64,000 nucleotides of DNA from Roseomonas sp. Lineage in GTDB: Bacteria; Pseudomonadota; Alphaproteobacteria; Acetobacterales; Acetobacteraceae. The position numbers and the translations under genes were made by a program. Shown here piece after piece: positions 1 to 8,915 of the stretch (positions within the stretch are counted from its first letter, which is position 1; every line of letters starts with the position of its first letter). Below the pieces are notes generated by a model, which saw nothing but the letters and a program-made list of their open reading frames with translations, made no database searches and was not told the DNA's origin. Location: contig JADCFQ010000031.1 of assembly GCA_020249435.1 (NCBI GenBank), forward strand, positions 41,307 to 105,306. The letters are read 5' to 3'.

Positions 1-278
1 ACAATAAGCTGATCAACCGGAATGCGGCTGACAAAGGAATAGCCCCAATCGCCGCGCAGCATGGAAGTGAGCCATGCAATGTAGCGCACATGCACCGGAT
101 CATCGAGGCCGAGGCTCTGGCGCAAGGCCGCGCGCACATCGGGCGGCACGGCGGGATTGGTCGCCAGCTCCTCAAACGGATCACCGGGTGCGAGCGCAAG
201 CACGGTGAACAGCACAATGCTTATCCCGAAAATACTCGGGATCGCAATGAGCAAGCGGCGGATCAGATATTGGGTCAT
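1..278 (-). CDS. ABC transporter permease, DppB type (partial, 3' end outside window)
   Basis: The first 92 residues of an inner-membrane permease run off the left edge of the window. It begins MTQYLIRRLLIAIPSIFGIS with a first membrane helix at about residues 9-29, followed by the periplasmic stretch APGDPFEEL and the LGLDDPVHVRYIAWL region that is typical of DppB/OppB-like permeases of family-5 peptide, opine or nickel importers. It starts 45 bases downstream of the substrate-binding protein gene on the same strand, so the two very likely form one importer operon that continues to the left with a second permease and ATPases. The ATG at 278 is chosen because the hydrophobic N terminus starts there. 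Confidence 0.85.
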   Translation of the reverse strand, partial: MTQYLIRRLLIAIPSIFGISIVLFTVLALAPGDPFEELATNPAVPPDVRAALRQSLGLDDPVHVRYIAWLTSMLRGDWGYSFVSRIPVDQLI

Positions 279-323
279 GGGGCGATCATGCTGGATTGCC
301 GACCGCCCGGAGTGTTGGCCCCA

Positions 324-2126
324 TCAGGTCTGGCGCCACCAATCCTGGATCATCCACATGGTTTGGTCCCAACCAGACAGCACATGTCGGAGATTATTGA
401 CCGAACCGGAAACGGTCGGGCGCATCACCAGCGGAATGACATGGTTCGATCCCACAATAAGATCATTCATGCGAATGAAAAGCGCGGCGCGCTTGACGGG
501 GTCTAGTTCAGCATCCGCGGCACGGAAGGCGGCATCATATTCGTCATTCTTCCAGCGCACGATATTGCGGCCCTGCCAGGAATTGGAACGCTGCGCCATT
601 TCCCAGGAAACATACTGGTTCATGAAGCGCTGCGGGTCCGCCTGGGGCATGGTTGTCGTGTACATCTGCATATCGGCCCAGAATTTGATGTAGGTATCCG
701 GGTTGGCGACGTCAGATGAGAAAAACACTGAAGCAACAACGGATTTCAGTTCAAGATCAATGCCCGCGCGCTGGGCGGCTTGCTTGTAGATGGCCTGGGT
801 GCGTTGCCGCGGCGAATTGACCGAGGTTTGGAATACAAAGCGCAGCCGAACGCCGTCCTTGGCGCGAATGCCATCCGAACCGCGCACCCAGCCCGCCTGA
901 TCCAGGATTTGATTGGCGCGTTCAACGCTGAATTCCATACGCATATTGGGCGAACGGAAACGCGGCGGATTGTTCAGGAAATTCGGCGTGGCAGGACCGC
1001 CGCGGCCATAGATATGCTGCGTCAGCGCCTGGCGATCAATCAGCAGCGCCATGGCCTGCCGCACGGCAGGGTCCTGGAAGGCGGGGTGACGCGAATTGGG
1101 ATGGGCGCGTTCGCCTTCAACCTCGCGGTTCGGATCGGCGGCATTCAGCTGCACGAATTCGATATTCCCGCCGTCAATCACATTCACGCGCCCGCGCCCA
1201 GCCGCTTCCAGGCGCTGCAGGATGGCGTCTTCCACCTGCAAATTCCAGGCATAGTCGAAATCAGCGGTTTGCAGCACGGCGCGCGCCGCCGATGCCGCAT
1301 CGCCCCCGCCCTTGATTTCCATGGAATCAAAGAAGGGGCGGTTGTTCATGTGATAATTGGGATTAAGCTCGGCGCGCAGCAGATCGCCCGGCGCAAAGCT
1401 TTGCAGCCGATAAGCGCCTGTGCCAACGGGCCGGATATTGGTCGGCGCATCACGAGAATTGGCGCCGGCGAAATCGCGGAACAAATGCCGCGGAATGATC
1501 ATCCCGATGGAGCCCACGAAAGCATCCGCCCAGAAGGGCGTCGGCGCCGGGAATTCAACGCGTACGGTAAAATCATCCACCTTGACGACATTGACATCGC
1601 GATAGGAACCGGCGGTGACCGTGGCGACTTGCGGGCTGCGCGCATATTCCCAATTGAAAACAACATCATCGGCAGAAAAATCCTGGCCATCATGCCATTT
1701 CACGCCGCGCTTCAGCTTCCAGGTGACGGAACGGCCATCCTGCGCCAGGCCGCCATTTTCGATCGAGGGAATTTCGGCGGCCAGAATTGGCTGCAAGGTG
1801 CCATCCGCTGACCAGCCGGCGAGCGGTTCATAAAAGACGCGGCTGGCATCCTGATTGGTGGTGCCGGCGGCGAAATGCGGGTTGAGCAGCGTGGAGGCCT
1901 GCCAATAAAGGATTTTCAAATGCCCACCGCCGCCGCGGCGCGTGCCGCCATAGGCCGGGACGCTTGCCGCCGAGGATTGCGCATTGGCAGCCCCGGTCAT
2001 CGCCAGAAGCTGCGTCGCCATGGGCGCGGTGAAGCCCACTGCCGCCATACGCCGGAAAAAGGCGCGGCGTGACATTGACCCATTCTTGACGCGACCAATA
2101 AGGCCGCGGAGATCGTCTTCCTGCAT
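324..2126 (-). CDS. ABC transporter substrate-binding protein, family 5 (peptide/nickel type)
   Basis: This is a 600-residue periplasmic solute-binding protein for a DppB-linked ABC importer. The N terminus has a twin-arginine motif (SRRAFFRR, about residues 19-26), then a hydrophobic stretch and an ANA|Q-like cleavage site near residue 49, so export is probably by Tat and folded. The body follows the SBP_bac_5 pattern: an early LNPHFAAGT region, the KRGVKWHDGQDFSADDVVFNW signature near residue 140 and a LNPNYHMNNRPFF segment. The length is slightly above the usual 500-550. A GGGAGG ribosome site lies 7 bases before the ATG. The true ligand (peptide, opine, glutathione or other) cannot be read from sequence. 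Confidence 0.9.
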   Translation of the reverse strand: MQEDDLRGLIGRVKNGSMSRRAFFRRMAAVGFTAPMATQLLAMTGAANAQSSAASVPAYGGTRRGGGGHLKILYWQASTLLNPHFAAGTTNQDASRVFYEPLAGWSADGTLQPILAAEIPSIENGGLAQDGRSVTWKLKRGVKWHDGQDFSADDVVFNWEYARSPQVATVTAGSYRDVNVVKVDDFTVRVEFPAPTPFWADAFVGSIGMIIPRHLFRDFAGANSRDAPTNIRPVGTGAYRLQSFAPGDLLRAELNPNYHMNNRPFFDSMEIKGGGDAASAARAVLQTADFDYAWNLQVEDAILQRLEAAGRGRVNVIDGGNIEFVQLNAADPNREVEGERAHPNSRHPAFQDPAVRQAMALLIDRQALTQHIYGRGGPATPNFLNNPPRFRSPNMRMEFSVERANQILDQAGWVRGSDGIRAKDGVRLRFVFQTSVNSPRQRTQAIYKQAAQRAGIDLELKSVVASVFFSSDVANPDTYIKFWADMQMYTTTMPQADPQRFMNQYVSWEMAQRSNSWQGRNIVRWKNDEYDAAFRAADAELDPVKRAALFIRMNDLIVGSNHVIPLVMRPTVSGSVNNLRHVLSGWDQTMWMIQDWWRQT

Positions 2127-2571
2127 GATTACGCCTCCCGAGCGAGTTGATAGTTAAGCACCTTAGATTGGCCTGTGACGCCAGATTTTTAAGCCTGCCC
2201 ATATGTCTCGAAGGTAGTGATTGCCGGCTCAATCTGTAAAGGTGGGTCGCAGTCTGTCGCCGTTTAATCATCAACGGGCTCGTGCGCTTTGGCAGGGTGC
2301 GATCGGCCTTAGCGCTGCGGTCCCGCAAATGCGCGGGAGGAGAAAATCGGCTGCTCGCGCAATGATTGTATCTTCCCGTCGGTTTTCGACATCAATGGCG
2401 TCACAGCCCGCCCGCCCCACACCGGAGAGCGAAACGAATTCCGGCATTTCCCCTCTCCGAGCTTGGTTTTTTCCCAAAACCCCAAGGCTCAATCGTTAAT
2501 TTCACGCCTATGGCTCAAATTATAGGAAGAACCCCTTGGACTTGTGCAAAAGTCAATGGTGAACAGGGGGC
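2127..2571. other. Intergenic region between divergent genes, no gene recognised
   Basis: This 445-base spacer separates the minus-strand binding-protein gene from the plus-strand XRE regulator. Open frames in it are short and show no family-like sequence. It should hold both promoters, but I see no convincing -35/-10 pair. A small inverted repeat, CCTAT-N10-ATAGG at 2507-2526, lies 45 bases before the XRE start and could be an operator. The rest shows nothing I can name. Confidence 0.4.
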
Positions 2572-3069
2572 ATGGCTTTGCGAATACCCGACTCGGAAGT
2601 ACCGGAATGGTCGCGCCGCTTGCGCATGGCGCGGCGGGCCAAGGGGCTGTCACAAGTGGCGTTGGGGGACCTGATCGGTGCCTCTCAGGCAACCGTTGCC
2701 GATTGGGAAACGGGAAAAACAAGACCGCGGCATGAGACATTGAAGCGCCTCTTGCTGGCGCTTGATCTTTCCTTGCTTGAACTCATGCCGGATATGCCGC
2801 GCAGCGCCTCAGAGAATAACGCCCATGCGCCGCTTTCGGCCAGCGAAATTGCTGAACAATTTGGCGCGCTGCTTGAAATTGTCTCCCGCGAGTTGGACGG
2901 CATTGGCCATTCCTCCAGCCTTGCGAGCAAAGGGCGCTTTGCCCTCCAGATCTGGCGGAGCGCTGGCGGGACCATGACCGAGGCCGCTGACCCGGAAGCG
3001 GCGCGTGAGCAATTGGCGGCCATACGCGCCCTGCTGGCCGATATGCGCAAAATTGTCCCGGAAAGTTGA
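2572..3069 (+). CDS. XRE-family helix-turn-helix transcriptional regulator
   Basis: A 165-residue cytoplasmic regulator. The HTH_3/XRE domain covers about residues 10-72: RLRMARRAKGLSQVALGDLI, then the recognition part SQATVADWETGKTRPRHETL and the closing helix LKRLLLALDLSLLELMP. The remaining 90 residues (LSASEIAEQFGALLEIVSRE and on) are helical and of no family I recognise, possibly a dimerisation or ligand part. The ATG is preceded by AGGGGG. The next gene, 65 bases downstream, encodes a small membrane protein with an inverted repeat in its promoter, which may be a target of this regulator. Confidence 0.85.
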   Translation: MALRIPDSEVPEWSRRLRMARRAKGLSQVALGDLIGASQATVADWETGKTRPRHETLKRLLLALDLSLLELMPDMPRSASENNAHAPLSASEIAEQFGALLEIVSRELDGIGHSSSLASKGRFALQIWRSAGGTMTEAADPEAAREQLAAIRALLADMRKIVPES

Positions 3070-3085
3070 AGCGCAAAATCAGGCC

Positions 3086-3115
3086 TTGACTTTATATCGG
3101 AAAAACCGGTATTCA
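3086..3115 (+). promoter_or_regulatory. Promoter with embedded inverted repeat
   Basis: TTGACT (3086-3091) and TATTCA (3110-3115) are spaced by 18 bases and lie just before the small membrane protein gene. Between them sits an inverted repeat, ATATCGG (3094-3100) / CCGGTAT (3106-3112), with one mismatch and an AAAAA spacer. A repeat placed between -35 and -10 is a normal repressor site; the XRE protein encoded just upstream is the obvious candidate to bind it. Both elements are inferred from sequence only. Confidence 0.4.
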
Positions 3116-3134
3116 ACCTACCGGAGGTTGGGTC

Positions 3135-3365
3135 ATGTCTCTCACACTCAATTCAGCAAGGCAGCCCCTATCTGCTGGCTTCCTGCCTGGGCCGGTCAGG
3201 CGCCAGGCGGCAGGGCCGCATCAGGCGGGGCTTTCCATTTCGCCCGAAGGCAAGCCGCGGCGCACTGACCGAAGCGCCCTGCTGGCCCTTGTGGCCTTGG
3301 GCATGGGCTTCCTGCTCGCTACCACTTTGTTTGCTGCCGCGCTGATTTCCCTCGCTCTTTCCTGA
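3135..3365 (+). CDS. Small single-pass membrane protein, unknown function
   Basis: A 76-residue protein with a polar, Arg/Pro-rich first half and one clear membrane helix near the C terminus (ALLALVALGMGFLLATTLFA, about residues 49-68). I recognise no family. GGAGG lies 7 bases before the ATG and a promoter-like element lies upstream, so it is probably expressed. It follows the XRE regulator gene at 65 bases. A tail-anchored orientation is likely. Confidence 0.55.
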   Translation: MSLTLNSARQPLSAGFLPGPVRRQAAGPHQAGLSISPEGKPRRTDRSALLALVALGMGFLLATTLFAAALISLALS

Positions 3366-3436
3366 TCCGGCGGCTTGCCCAGCCCCCGGCGCGGTTGCAC
3401 ACTCCCCGATGATTAGGGGAAGGGAACGCCGCCATC

Positions 3437-4300
3437 ATGAATTCCTCCGCGCGACGTGCGCGGTTTCGCGCCATTCTGGCCGGCGGTGCCTGCCTGCATC
3501 CGGCTTCCGTGCATGACCCGATTGCCGCGCGAATCGCAACCGATCTTGGCTTTGAAACCGCGATGTTTGCGGGGTCCATCGCGTCCCTCGCTGTCCTTGG
3601 GGCGCCTGACCTTATCCTCGTGACGCTGTCGGAATTCGCCGAGCAAGCCAGGCGCATTTGCCGCGCCGGGGCGCCGCCGCTGATGGTGGATGCCGATCAT
3701 GGCTATGGCAATGCGCTGAACGTCATGCGCACCGTGCAGGAATTGGAAAGCGCCGGTGTTGCGGCGCTGACCATTGAAGATACGGACCTTCCCCGCGCCC
3801 ATGGTGCGGGCGAGCCCGGCCTGCTCAGCCTGGAAGCCGGGCTCTGCAAGATCCATGCGGCCCTTGCGGCGCGCGAAGACCCAGGCCTCGTGATTGTGGC
3901 GCGCACCAGCGCGGTCAATCTGGTCAGTCTGGATGAGGCAGTGGCGCGCACCCGCGCCTATGCCAAGACCGGCGCTGATGCGCTGTTTTATACCGGTGTG
4001 ACCGATTGGGCGCAGCTTGCCGCGCTGCAAGCCGCTGCCAATGGCGTGCCCCTGATGCTGGGCGGCACGCCGCCAGCACTCGCTGATAAGGCGAAGCTTT
4101 CGGCGCATGGTGTGCGCATCGCCCTTCAGGGCCATGCTCCAAGCTTCGCTGCCATGGCAGCGGTGCATGCAACGCTCAAGGCCTTGCGTGATGGCACGCC
4201 GCCCGGAAAACTGCCCGGGCTTGCCGATGCGGCGCTGATGAAGGCCGCAATGCGTGAGGATGATTATGCGCGCTGGACGCGCGAATTTTTGGCCGGTTGA
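3437..4300 (+). CDS. Isocitrate lyase / PEP mutase superfamily protein, oxaloacetate decarboxylase-like
   Basis: A 287-residue TIM-barrel enzyme of the PEP mutase / isocitrate lyase superfamily. The metal-binding motif DADHGYGN is at residues 85-92 and the IEDT motif at 113-116; the KKCGH catalytic loop of true isocitrate lyases is absent. The short length and opening (HPASVHDPIAARIATDLGFE) resemble the oxaloacetate decarboxylases and carboxyvinyl-carboxyphosphonate mutase-like proteins of Pseudomonas type, so C-C bond cleavage of a 2-oxo or 2-hydroxy acid is likely. It is followed after 19 bases by an FMN-dependent 2-hydroxy-acid oxidase and then an MFS carrier, which suggests a small organic-acid pathway. 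Confidence 0.8.
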   Translation: MNSSARRARFRAILAGGACLHPASVHDPIAARIATDLGFETAMFAGSIASLAVLGAPDLILVTLSEFAEQARRICRAGAPPLMVDADHGYGNALNVMRTVQELESAGVAALTIEDTDLPRAHGAGEPGLLSLEAGLCKIHAALAAREDPGLVIVARTSAVNLVSLDEAVARTRAYAKTGADALFYTGVTDWAQLAALQAAANGVPLMLGGTPPALADKAKLSAHGVRIALQGHAPSFAAMAAVHATLKALRDGTPPGKLPGLADAALMKAAMREDDYARWTREFLAG

Positions 4301-4319
4301 TAAGTGGGGAAGACATCAA

Positions 4320-5414
4320 ATGCTGAGTGAAACTGAAGGTAAATTCCTGACAATGCACGAATTCGCCAAGGCGGCGAAAAACCGGCTCGATGCCAATATC
4401 TGGGATTACCTGACCGGGGCGACAGAAACCGAAACCACCATGCGCCGCAATCGCCTGGCGCTGGACACACTCGCCTTTCGCCCGCGCGTGCTGAGGGATG
4501 TTTCGACCATTGACACAACGGCTGAGATGTTCGGCAAGAAGCTTCGCCTGCCCGTCGCCTTGGCGCCGGTCGGTGGCTTGGAAAGCTTCGGTGCCAATGG
4601 CGCGGCGACAGCGGGGCAGGGGGCTTCGGCCTTTGGCGTGCCGCTGATTGTATCTTCCGTGACCAAGCCAGGGCTTGAGGAAACGGCGGCCAATACGCCT
4701 GGCCCGAAGGTCTTTCAGCTTTATGTGCGCGGCGATGACAGCTTCATTGATGATTACGCGGATCGTTCGGTCGCTGCCGGCTATGATGCCTTCTGCTTCA
4801 CCGTGGATACGGCAGTCTATAGTCGGCGTGAACGCGACATCGCGCGCCGCTTCGCCAAACCCTGGCGCGCGCGGGTTCAGGGCATTGAATTTCAGGCCGC
4901 CCTTTCCTGGAAGCAGATTGATCGCTTCAAGGCCAAATACAAAATGCCCGTGATCCTGAAAGGCATCGCGACTGCCGAGGACGCCGCACTTGCCTGCGAC
5001 CACGGCGTTGATGTTGTTTATGTTTCCAACCATGGCGGGCGGCAATTGGATCATGGCCGGGGGGCCATGGATGTGCTGCCGGAAGTCGTGCAGGCCGTTG
5101 GTGGGCGCGCGAAGGTTTGGATAGATGGCGGGTTTTCGCGCGGCACTGATGTGGTGAAGGCGCTTTGCCTGGGCGCTGATCTGGTCGGGCTTGGGCGGCT
5201 TTACTGCTATGCGCTGGCAGCTGATGGCGCGGCTGGCGTGCAGCGCATGCTGGAGATCATGGAGACCGAGATCTACACCACCATGGGCTTGCTGGGTGCG
5301 ACGAAATTCAGCGAACTCAACCCAAGCTTCATCCATTCCGGCGCCTTGGCCACCAATGCACCGCATGTCTTCAGTGCCTTCCCGCTGCTGCATTTGGGTG
5401 ATTCAGGCTATTGA
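4320..5414 (+). CDS. FMN-dependent alpha-hydroxy-acid oxidase/dehydrogenase
   Basis: This 364-residue flavoenzyme oxidises a 2-hydroxy acid to a 2-oxo acid. Family marks in order: DYLTGATETE near residue 29 (FMN-binding start), QLYV near 133, LKGIAT at 213-218 with the FMN-contacting Lys, SNHGGRQLD at 236-244 with the catalytic His and substrate Arg, and DGGFSRG at 269-275. The sequence is closer to lactate 2-monooxygenase/oxidase-type than to the membrane-bound LldD, but the substrate is not fixed. An in-frame upstream start would overlap the preceding gene; the ATG at 4320 with GGGGAAG 7 bases before it is preferred. Confidence 0.85.
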   Translation: MLSETEGKFLTMHEFAKAAKNRLDANIWDYLTGATETETTMRRNRLALDTLAFRPRVLRDVSTIDTTAEMFGKKLRLPVALAPVGGLESFGANGAATAGQGASAFGVPLIVSSVTKPGLEETAANTPGPKVFQLYVRGDDSFIDDYADRSVAAGYDAFCFTVDTAVYSRRERDIARRFAKPWRARVQGIEFQAALSWKQIDRFKAKYKMPVILKGIATAEDAALACDHGVDVVYVSNHGGRQLDHGRGAMDVLPEVVQAVGGRAKVWIDGGFSRGTDVVKALCLGADLVGLGRLYCYALAADGAAGVQRMLEIMETEIYTTMGLLGATKFSELNPSFIHSGALATNAPHVFSAFPLLHLGDSGY

Positions 5415-5437
5415 GACCATAAGGGCAGCGCGGCGTC

Positions 5438-6637
5438 ATGGCTGATCCCGCGCCGCTCAGGGTTCTGCTTTCCGACCGCGCCTTTCTGAAACTTTGGGGC
5501 GCGGGCGGGCTGACCAATTCCATGCGCTGGGTGGAAATGCTGGTCAGCGGGCTTTACGCCTATGAATTGACGCGTTCCGCCTTCGCGGTTTCGCTTGTGC
5601 TCATGGCGCGCGCTTTGCCCATGTTGCTGATGGGGGCACTTTCGGGCGCGGTGGCGGAAAGCCTCAATCGCAAATATCTGCTTATGGCCGGCCAGGCTTT
5701 GACCGCTTTTGGCGCCATTGCCATCGCCACGCTTGCCGCCTTGGGCTGGCTCTCGCTCTGGCATCTTTGGTTCAATGGGCTGATCGGTGGCCTTGTCTGG
5801 ACCAATGAACTCGCCACGCGCCGGCGCATGGTGGCCGAAACCGCGGGGCCAGAGCGGATTGTCCCAGCCGTTGCTTTTGATACGACCACCGGCAGCACAA
5901 CCCGCATGATCGGCCCCATGCTGGGGGGCGTGCTTTATGAAACGCTTGGCGTCACTGCGGCCTATCTGATTGCCTCCACGCTTTATCTGATTGCGCTGAT
6001 GCTGGTCTCCACGGTGGAGTATTCCCAGCCGCGCCGCGCCTTCGTGCCGCGCCGCCTATTTGCCGAGGTTGCGGAAGCCTTGCGCATCGCGCTTGCCCAT
6101 CCCGCCTTGCGCGCGGTGCTTGGCGTGACGCTCGTGATGAATATCTTCGGCTTTTCCTACAATTCCATCCTGCCCGCCTTTGGTGACCGCGCCTTTGGGG
6201 CGAGTGCCATTGAAATCGGCCTGCTGGCGGCGGCCGAGCCCTTGGGTGCGCTGATCTCAGGCCTGGCGCTGGCGCTTCGGCGCGGGCCGCAGGCGGGGCG
6301 ACGCGTTTTCCTGCTCGGCTCCGCCGCCTTTCTGGCCGTGCTGGTGCTGGCGGCATTGGCGCCCTCACTCTGGCTCGCGGCCTTGCTGCTGATGTTGGGC
6401 GGCTTTGGCACGGCGGCCTTTGCCAGCCTGCAAACCGGCATTGTGATGATGGAAGCACCGGTGGAGGCACGTTCGCGCATTCTGGGCCTGACCACCACCT
6501 GCATCGGCACTGGCCCGCTTGGCGTCCTGGTGCTGGGGGCGCTCGCGGATGGTATCGGTCCGCCCTTTGCCATCGCCGGCTTTGCGCTTTTGGGGCTGTT
6601 TTTTCTGGCCCTGGTCGCTTTTGCGACGAAGCGTTAG
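5438..6637 (+). CDS. MFS transporter
   Basis: A 399-residue polytopic inner-membrane carrier with about 12 hydrophobic segments. The opening (RVLLSDRAFLKLWGAGGLTN) and the pattern of the first half resemble the MFS_3/EntS-like group, which includes drug and siderophore exporters. It follows the FMN oxidase by 23 bases on the same strand, so it may move the acid substrate or product, but MFS_3 members are usually exporters and co-location may be incidental. No substrate can be assigned from sequence. Confidence 0.8.
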   Translation: MADPAPLRVLLSDRAFLKLWGAGGLTNSMRWVEMLVSGLYAYELTRSAFAVSLVLMARALPMLLMGALSGAVAESLNRKYLLMAGQALTAFGAIAIATLAALGWLSLWHLWFNGLIGGLVWTNELATRRRMVAETAGPERIVPAVAFDTTTGSTTRMIGPMLGGVLYETLGVTAAYLIASTLYLIALMLVSTVEYSQPRRAFVPRRLFAEVAEALRIALAHPALRAVLGVTLVMNIFGFSYNSILPAFGDRAFGASAIEIGLLAAAEPLGALISGLALALRRGPQAGRRVFLLGSAAFLAVLVLAALAPSLWLAALLLMLGGFGTAAFASLQTGIVMMEAPVEARSRILGLTTTCIGTGPLGVLVLGALADGIGPPFAIAGFALLGLFFLALVAFATKR

Positions 6638-6745
6638 CCCCCTGCCGCAATCCTGCCTTCTCACGCGCCGATAACCCTCTTGCGGGGATGCGCCGCAAGG
6701 TCGAAGCTTCGCTTAAGGCTCACGTTTGTACTGATCGGATTCGCG

Positions 6746-7660
6746 ATGCAGGTCTACCTGCCCATCGCTGAAATGAGTGTGGATGCCCTGCTGCTGCTTG
6801 GCATTGGCTTTGGCGTGGGCTGGCTTTCGGGTCTGTTCGGCGTGGGTGGTGGATTTCTGCTGACGCCCTTGCTGATGCTGATCGGCATTCCACCGGCCGT
6901 GGCGGTCGCTTCCGGCGCCAATCAAACCCTCGGCGCTTCGATTTCTGGCCTTATTGCCCAATGGCGGCGCCGCAATGTGGATTGGCGCATGGGGCTCACG
7001 CTTTTCGCGGGCGGGCTTTTGGGTTCGGCGCTTGGCGTGCAGATCTTCGCGCTGCTCAAGCGCTGGGGCCAGGTGGATGTCGCGGTCTCGCTGTTTTACG
7101 TCGTGATCCTTGGCGTTGTCGGCGCGCTGATGGTGCGCGAAAGTGTCACGGCCTTGCTCAGGCGTCGCCGCGGCACGGCACCGCGGCGCAAGCTCCATGA
7201 ACATACCTGGCTGCATGGGCTGCCCTTCAAGCTGCGCTTTCGCGATTCCAGGCTTTACATCTCCGTGATCCCGCCGCTGGCGATTGGCTTCGGCATTGGC
7301 ATGCTCTCCGCCATTATGGGGGTGGGCGGCGGCTTCATGCTGGTGCCGGCGATGATCTATATTCTCGGCATGCCGACCTCCATCGTGATCGGCACATCGC
7401 TGTTTCAGGTGGTGTTCGTCTCCGCCAATGTCACGCTGCTGCAAGCCTGGCAGGTGGGCAGCGTGGATATTGTGCTGACCATGTTGCTGCTTGCCGGCGG
7501 TGTAGCGGGTGCGCAATTCGGCGCCGCCATGGGCACCAAGCTGCGCGGTGAGGAAACCCGCGCCTTGCTTGGTCTGCTGGTGCTTTCGGTTGCTTTCGCG
7601 CTGGCCTGGAACCTGCTGCAAACGCCAAGCCGCGCCTTTACCCTTGGCCCGCTGCTATGA
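6746..7660 (+). CDS. TauE/SafE-family sulfite/anion permease
   Basis: A 304-residue membrane protein with the two family repeats: GLFGVGGGFLLTPLLMLIGI near residue 29 and the second-half copy GIGMLSAIMGVGGGFMLVPA near residue 190. TauE/SafE proteins export sulfite or sulfoacetate or move related anions. The start MQVYLPIAEMSV matches what I recall of this subfamily, so the ATG at 6746 is preferred over an in-frame start 66 bases upstream. Its stop overlaps the start of the next gene (ATGA), and the pair with a TIGR02186-like protein is a familiar arrangement. Confidence 0.88.
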   Translation: MQVYLPIAEMSVDALLLLGIGFGVGWLSGLFGVGGGFLLTPLLMLIGIPPAVAVASGANQTLGASISGLIAQWRRRNVDWRMGLTLFAGGLLGSALGVQIFALLKRWGQVDVAVSLFYVVILGVVGALMVRESVTALLRRRRGTAPRRKLHEHTWLHGLPFKLRFRDSRLYISVIPPLAIGFGIGMLSAIMGVGGGFMLVPAMIYILGMPTSIVIGTSLFQVVFVSANVTLLQAWQVGSVDIVLTMLLLAGGVAGAQFGAAMGTKLRGEETRALLGLLVLSVAFALAWNLLQTPSRAFTLGPLL

Positions 7661-8403
7661 AGCTGATTGCCTGCGCGCTCTTGTGGCTTGGCTGGCTGAT
7701 GGCGCCGGCCTTGGCTTCCGGACCACCGATCACGGCCGAGCTTTCCACCGACCGCGTTGAAATCAGCACCGGCTTCACTGGTGCCTCCGTTCTGGTCTTT
7801 GGTGCGACGCAAAACCCCTTGGGTGGTGATCCGCCCGAGGATTTGATTGTTGTCGCAACCGGCCCGACCCAGGGCGTGGTGGTGCGGCGCAAGATCAATG
7901 TGCTGGGCATTTGGCTCAATGGCCCATCTACGCGCTTTCCCGAAGTGCCGGGATTTTACGCGCTGACGGCCACGCGCCGCGTCTGGGAAATCCTGCCCGA
8001 GGATGAGCGGCGGCAATATCGCCTGGGCTTTGATAATCTGCGCCTGCGTAGCGAGGGCAATCGCAACCCCGCCTTTCGCGCCGCGCTGCTTGAATTGAAG
8101 CAATCCGATGGTCGCTGGCAGGAATATGCCGCGCCGGTCGCCCGCGCCGGGGAACGCCTGTTTAGCGCGCGCATCGCTTTCCCCGCCACGGTGCAGACCG
8201 GTGATTATCAGATTGAGGTTTTGCTCGCGCGCGAAAACCGGGTGATCGCGCGCCAGGAATTGTCGCTGCGCGTGGAACGCGTCGGCACGGCGGCGGATAT
8301 CGCGAGCCTCGCCCGCGGGCAGCCGCTGCTTTACGGTGTGCTATGTGTGGTCTTGGCGGTGCTGGCTGGATGGCTTGGCAGCGTGCTGTTCAGGAGGAAT
8401 TGA
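7657..8403 (+). CDS. TIGR02186-family membrane-anchored protein
   Basis: A 248-residue protein with a signal peptide (residues 1-20, cleavage near ALA-SGP), a long extracytoplasmic domain opening ITAELSTDRVEISTGFTGAS, and one C-terminal helix at about 222-244. It matches the conserved alphaproteobacterial family I know as TIGR02186, usually encoded beside a TauE-like permease, as here with a 4-base overlap. The probable role is as a partner of that permease; the family has no proven function. Translation is also coupled at its 3' end to the UspA gene (TGATG). Confidence 0.75.
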   Translation: MKLIACALLWLGWLMAPALASGPPITAELSTDRVEISTGFTGASVLVFGATQNPLGGDPPEDLIVVATGPTQGVVVRRKINVLGIWLNGPSTRFPEVPGFYALTATRRVWEILPEDERRQYRLGFDNLRLRSEGNRNPAFRAALLELKQSDGRWQEYAAPVARAGERLFSARIAFPATVQTGDYQIEVLLARENRVIARQELSLRVERVGTAADIASLARGQPLLYGVLCVVLAVLAGWLGSVLFRRN

Positions 8404-8909
8404 TGCCCGATACTGAAGAAGCCGCTGCCGCTGCAACCAAGGCGAAGCGTGATCGCGTTTTCCTGGTGGTGGTGGATGACAGCGCCGAACAGGCGGTGGC
8501 GCTCCGCTATGCGTGTTTGCGCGCGCGCAAGGGCGGTGGGCGTGTTGCGCTTCTGCGGGTGTTGGAACCCGTGGAACTGGTGGAATGGGCCGGCGTTGGC
8601 GTGATGATGCAGGAAGAACGCCGGGCGGAAGCAGAACGGCTGCTCGCCGGGCTTGCGGCGCAAGTCAGCGACATCACGGGCGGCATGCCGATCCTGATCA
8701 TCCGCGAAGGGGAGCCGCGCGAGGAATTACTTTCCTTCATTGAAGAAGACCCGCGCATTTCAATCCTGGTGCTGGCCATGGCAACCGGCAGCGGCGGGCC
8801 TGGCCCGTTGATTTCCGCGCTGACGGGGCGGCATGCTTCGCGCCTGAAAATTCCGATGGCGCTGGTGCCAGGCGGGATGACGGAACAGGAATTGGATCGG
8901 GTGACGTAA
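8403..8909 (+). CDS. Universal stress protein (UspA family)
   Basis: A 168-residue cytoplasmic protein with one Usp fold: the first strand RVFLVVVDDSAEQAVALRYA (about residues 17-36) and a C-terminal segment with the glycine-rich nucleotide-loop pattern GSGGPGPLISALTGRHASRL near residue 127. ATP or AMP binding is likely. The start at 8403 shares one base with the upstream stop (TGATG), so it is translationally coupled to the TIGR02186-like gene and belongs to the permease operon. Confidence 0.85.
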   Translation: MPDTEEAAAAATKAKRDRVFLVVVDDSAEQAVALRYACLRARKGGGRVALLRVLEPVELVEWAGVGVMMQEERRAEAERLLAGLAAQVSDITGGMPILIIREGEPREELLSFIEEDPRISILVLAMATGSGGPGPLISALTGRHASRLKIPMALVPGGMTEQELDRVT

Positions 8910-8915
8910 GTAGGT

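Noticed and set aside
780..1811. 343-codon frame antisense to the binding-protein gene
   Set aside because: The opposite strand encodes a full SBP_bac_5 protein with signal and family motifs; this frame shows only shadow sequence.
4176..5393. 405-codon frame antisense to the FMN oxidase
   Set aside because: Sense frame carries the SNHGGRQLD active site and matching length; antisense is a GC shadow.
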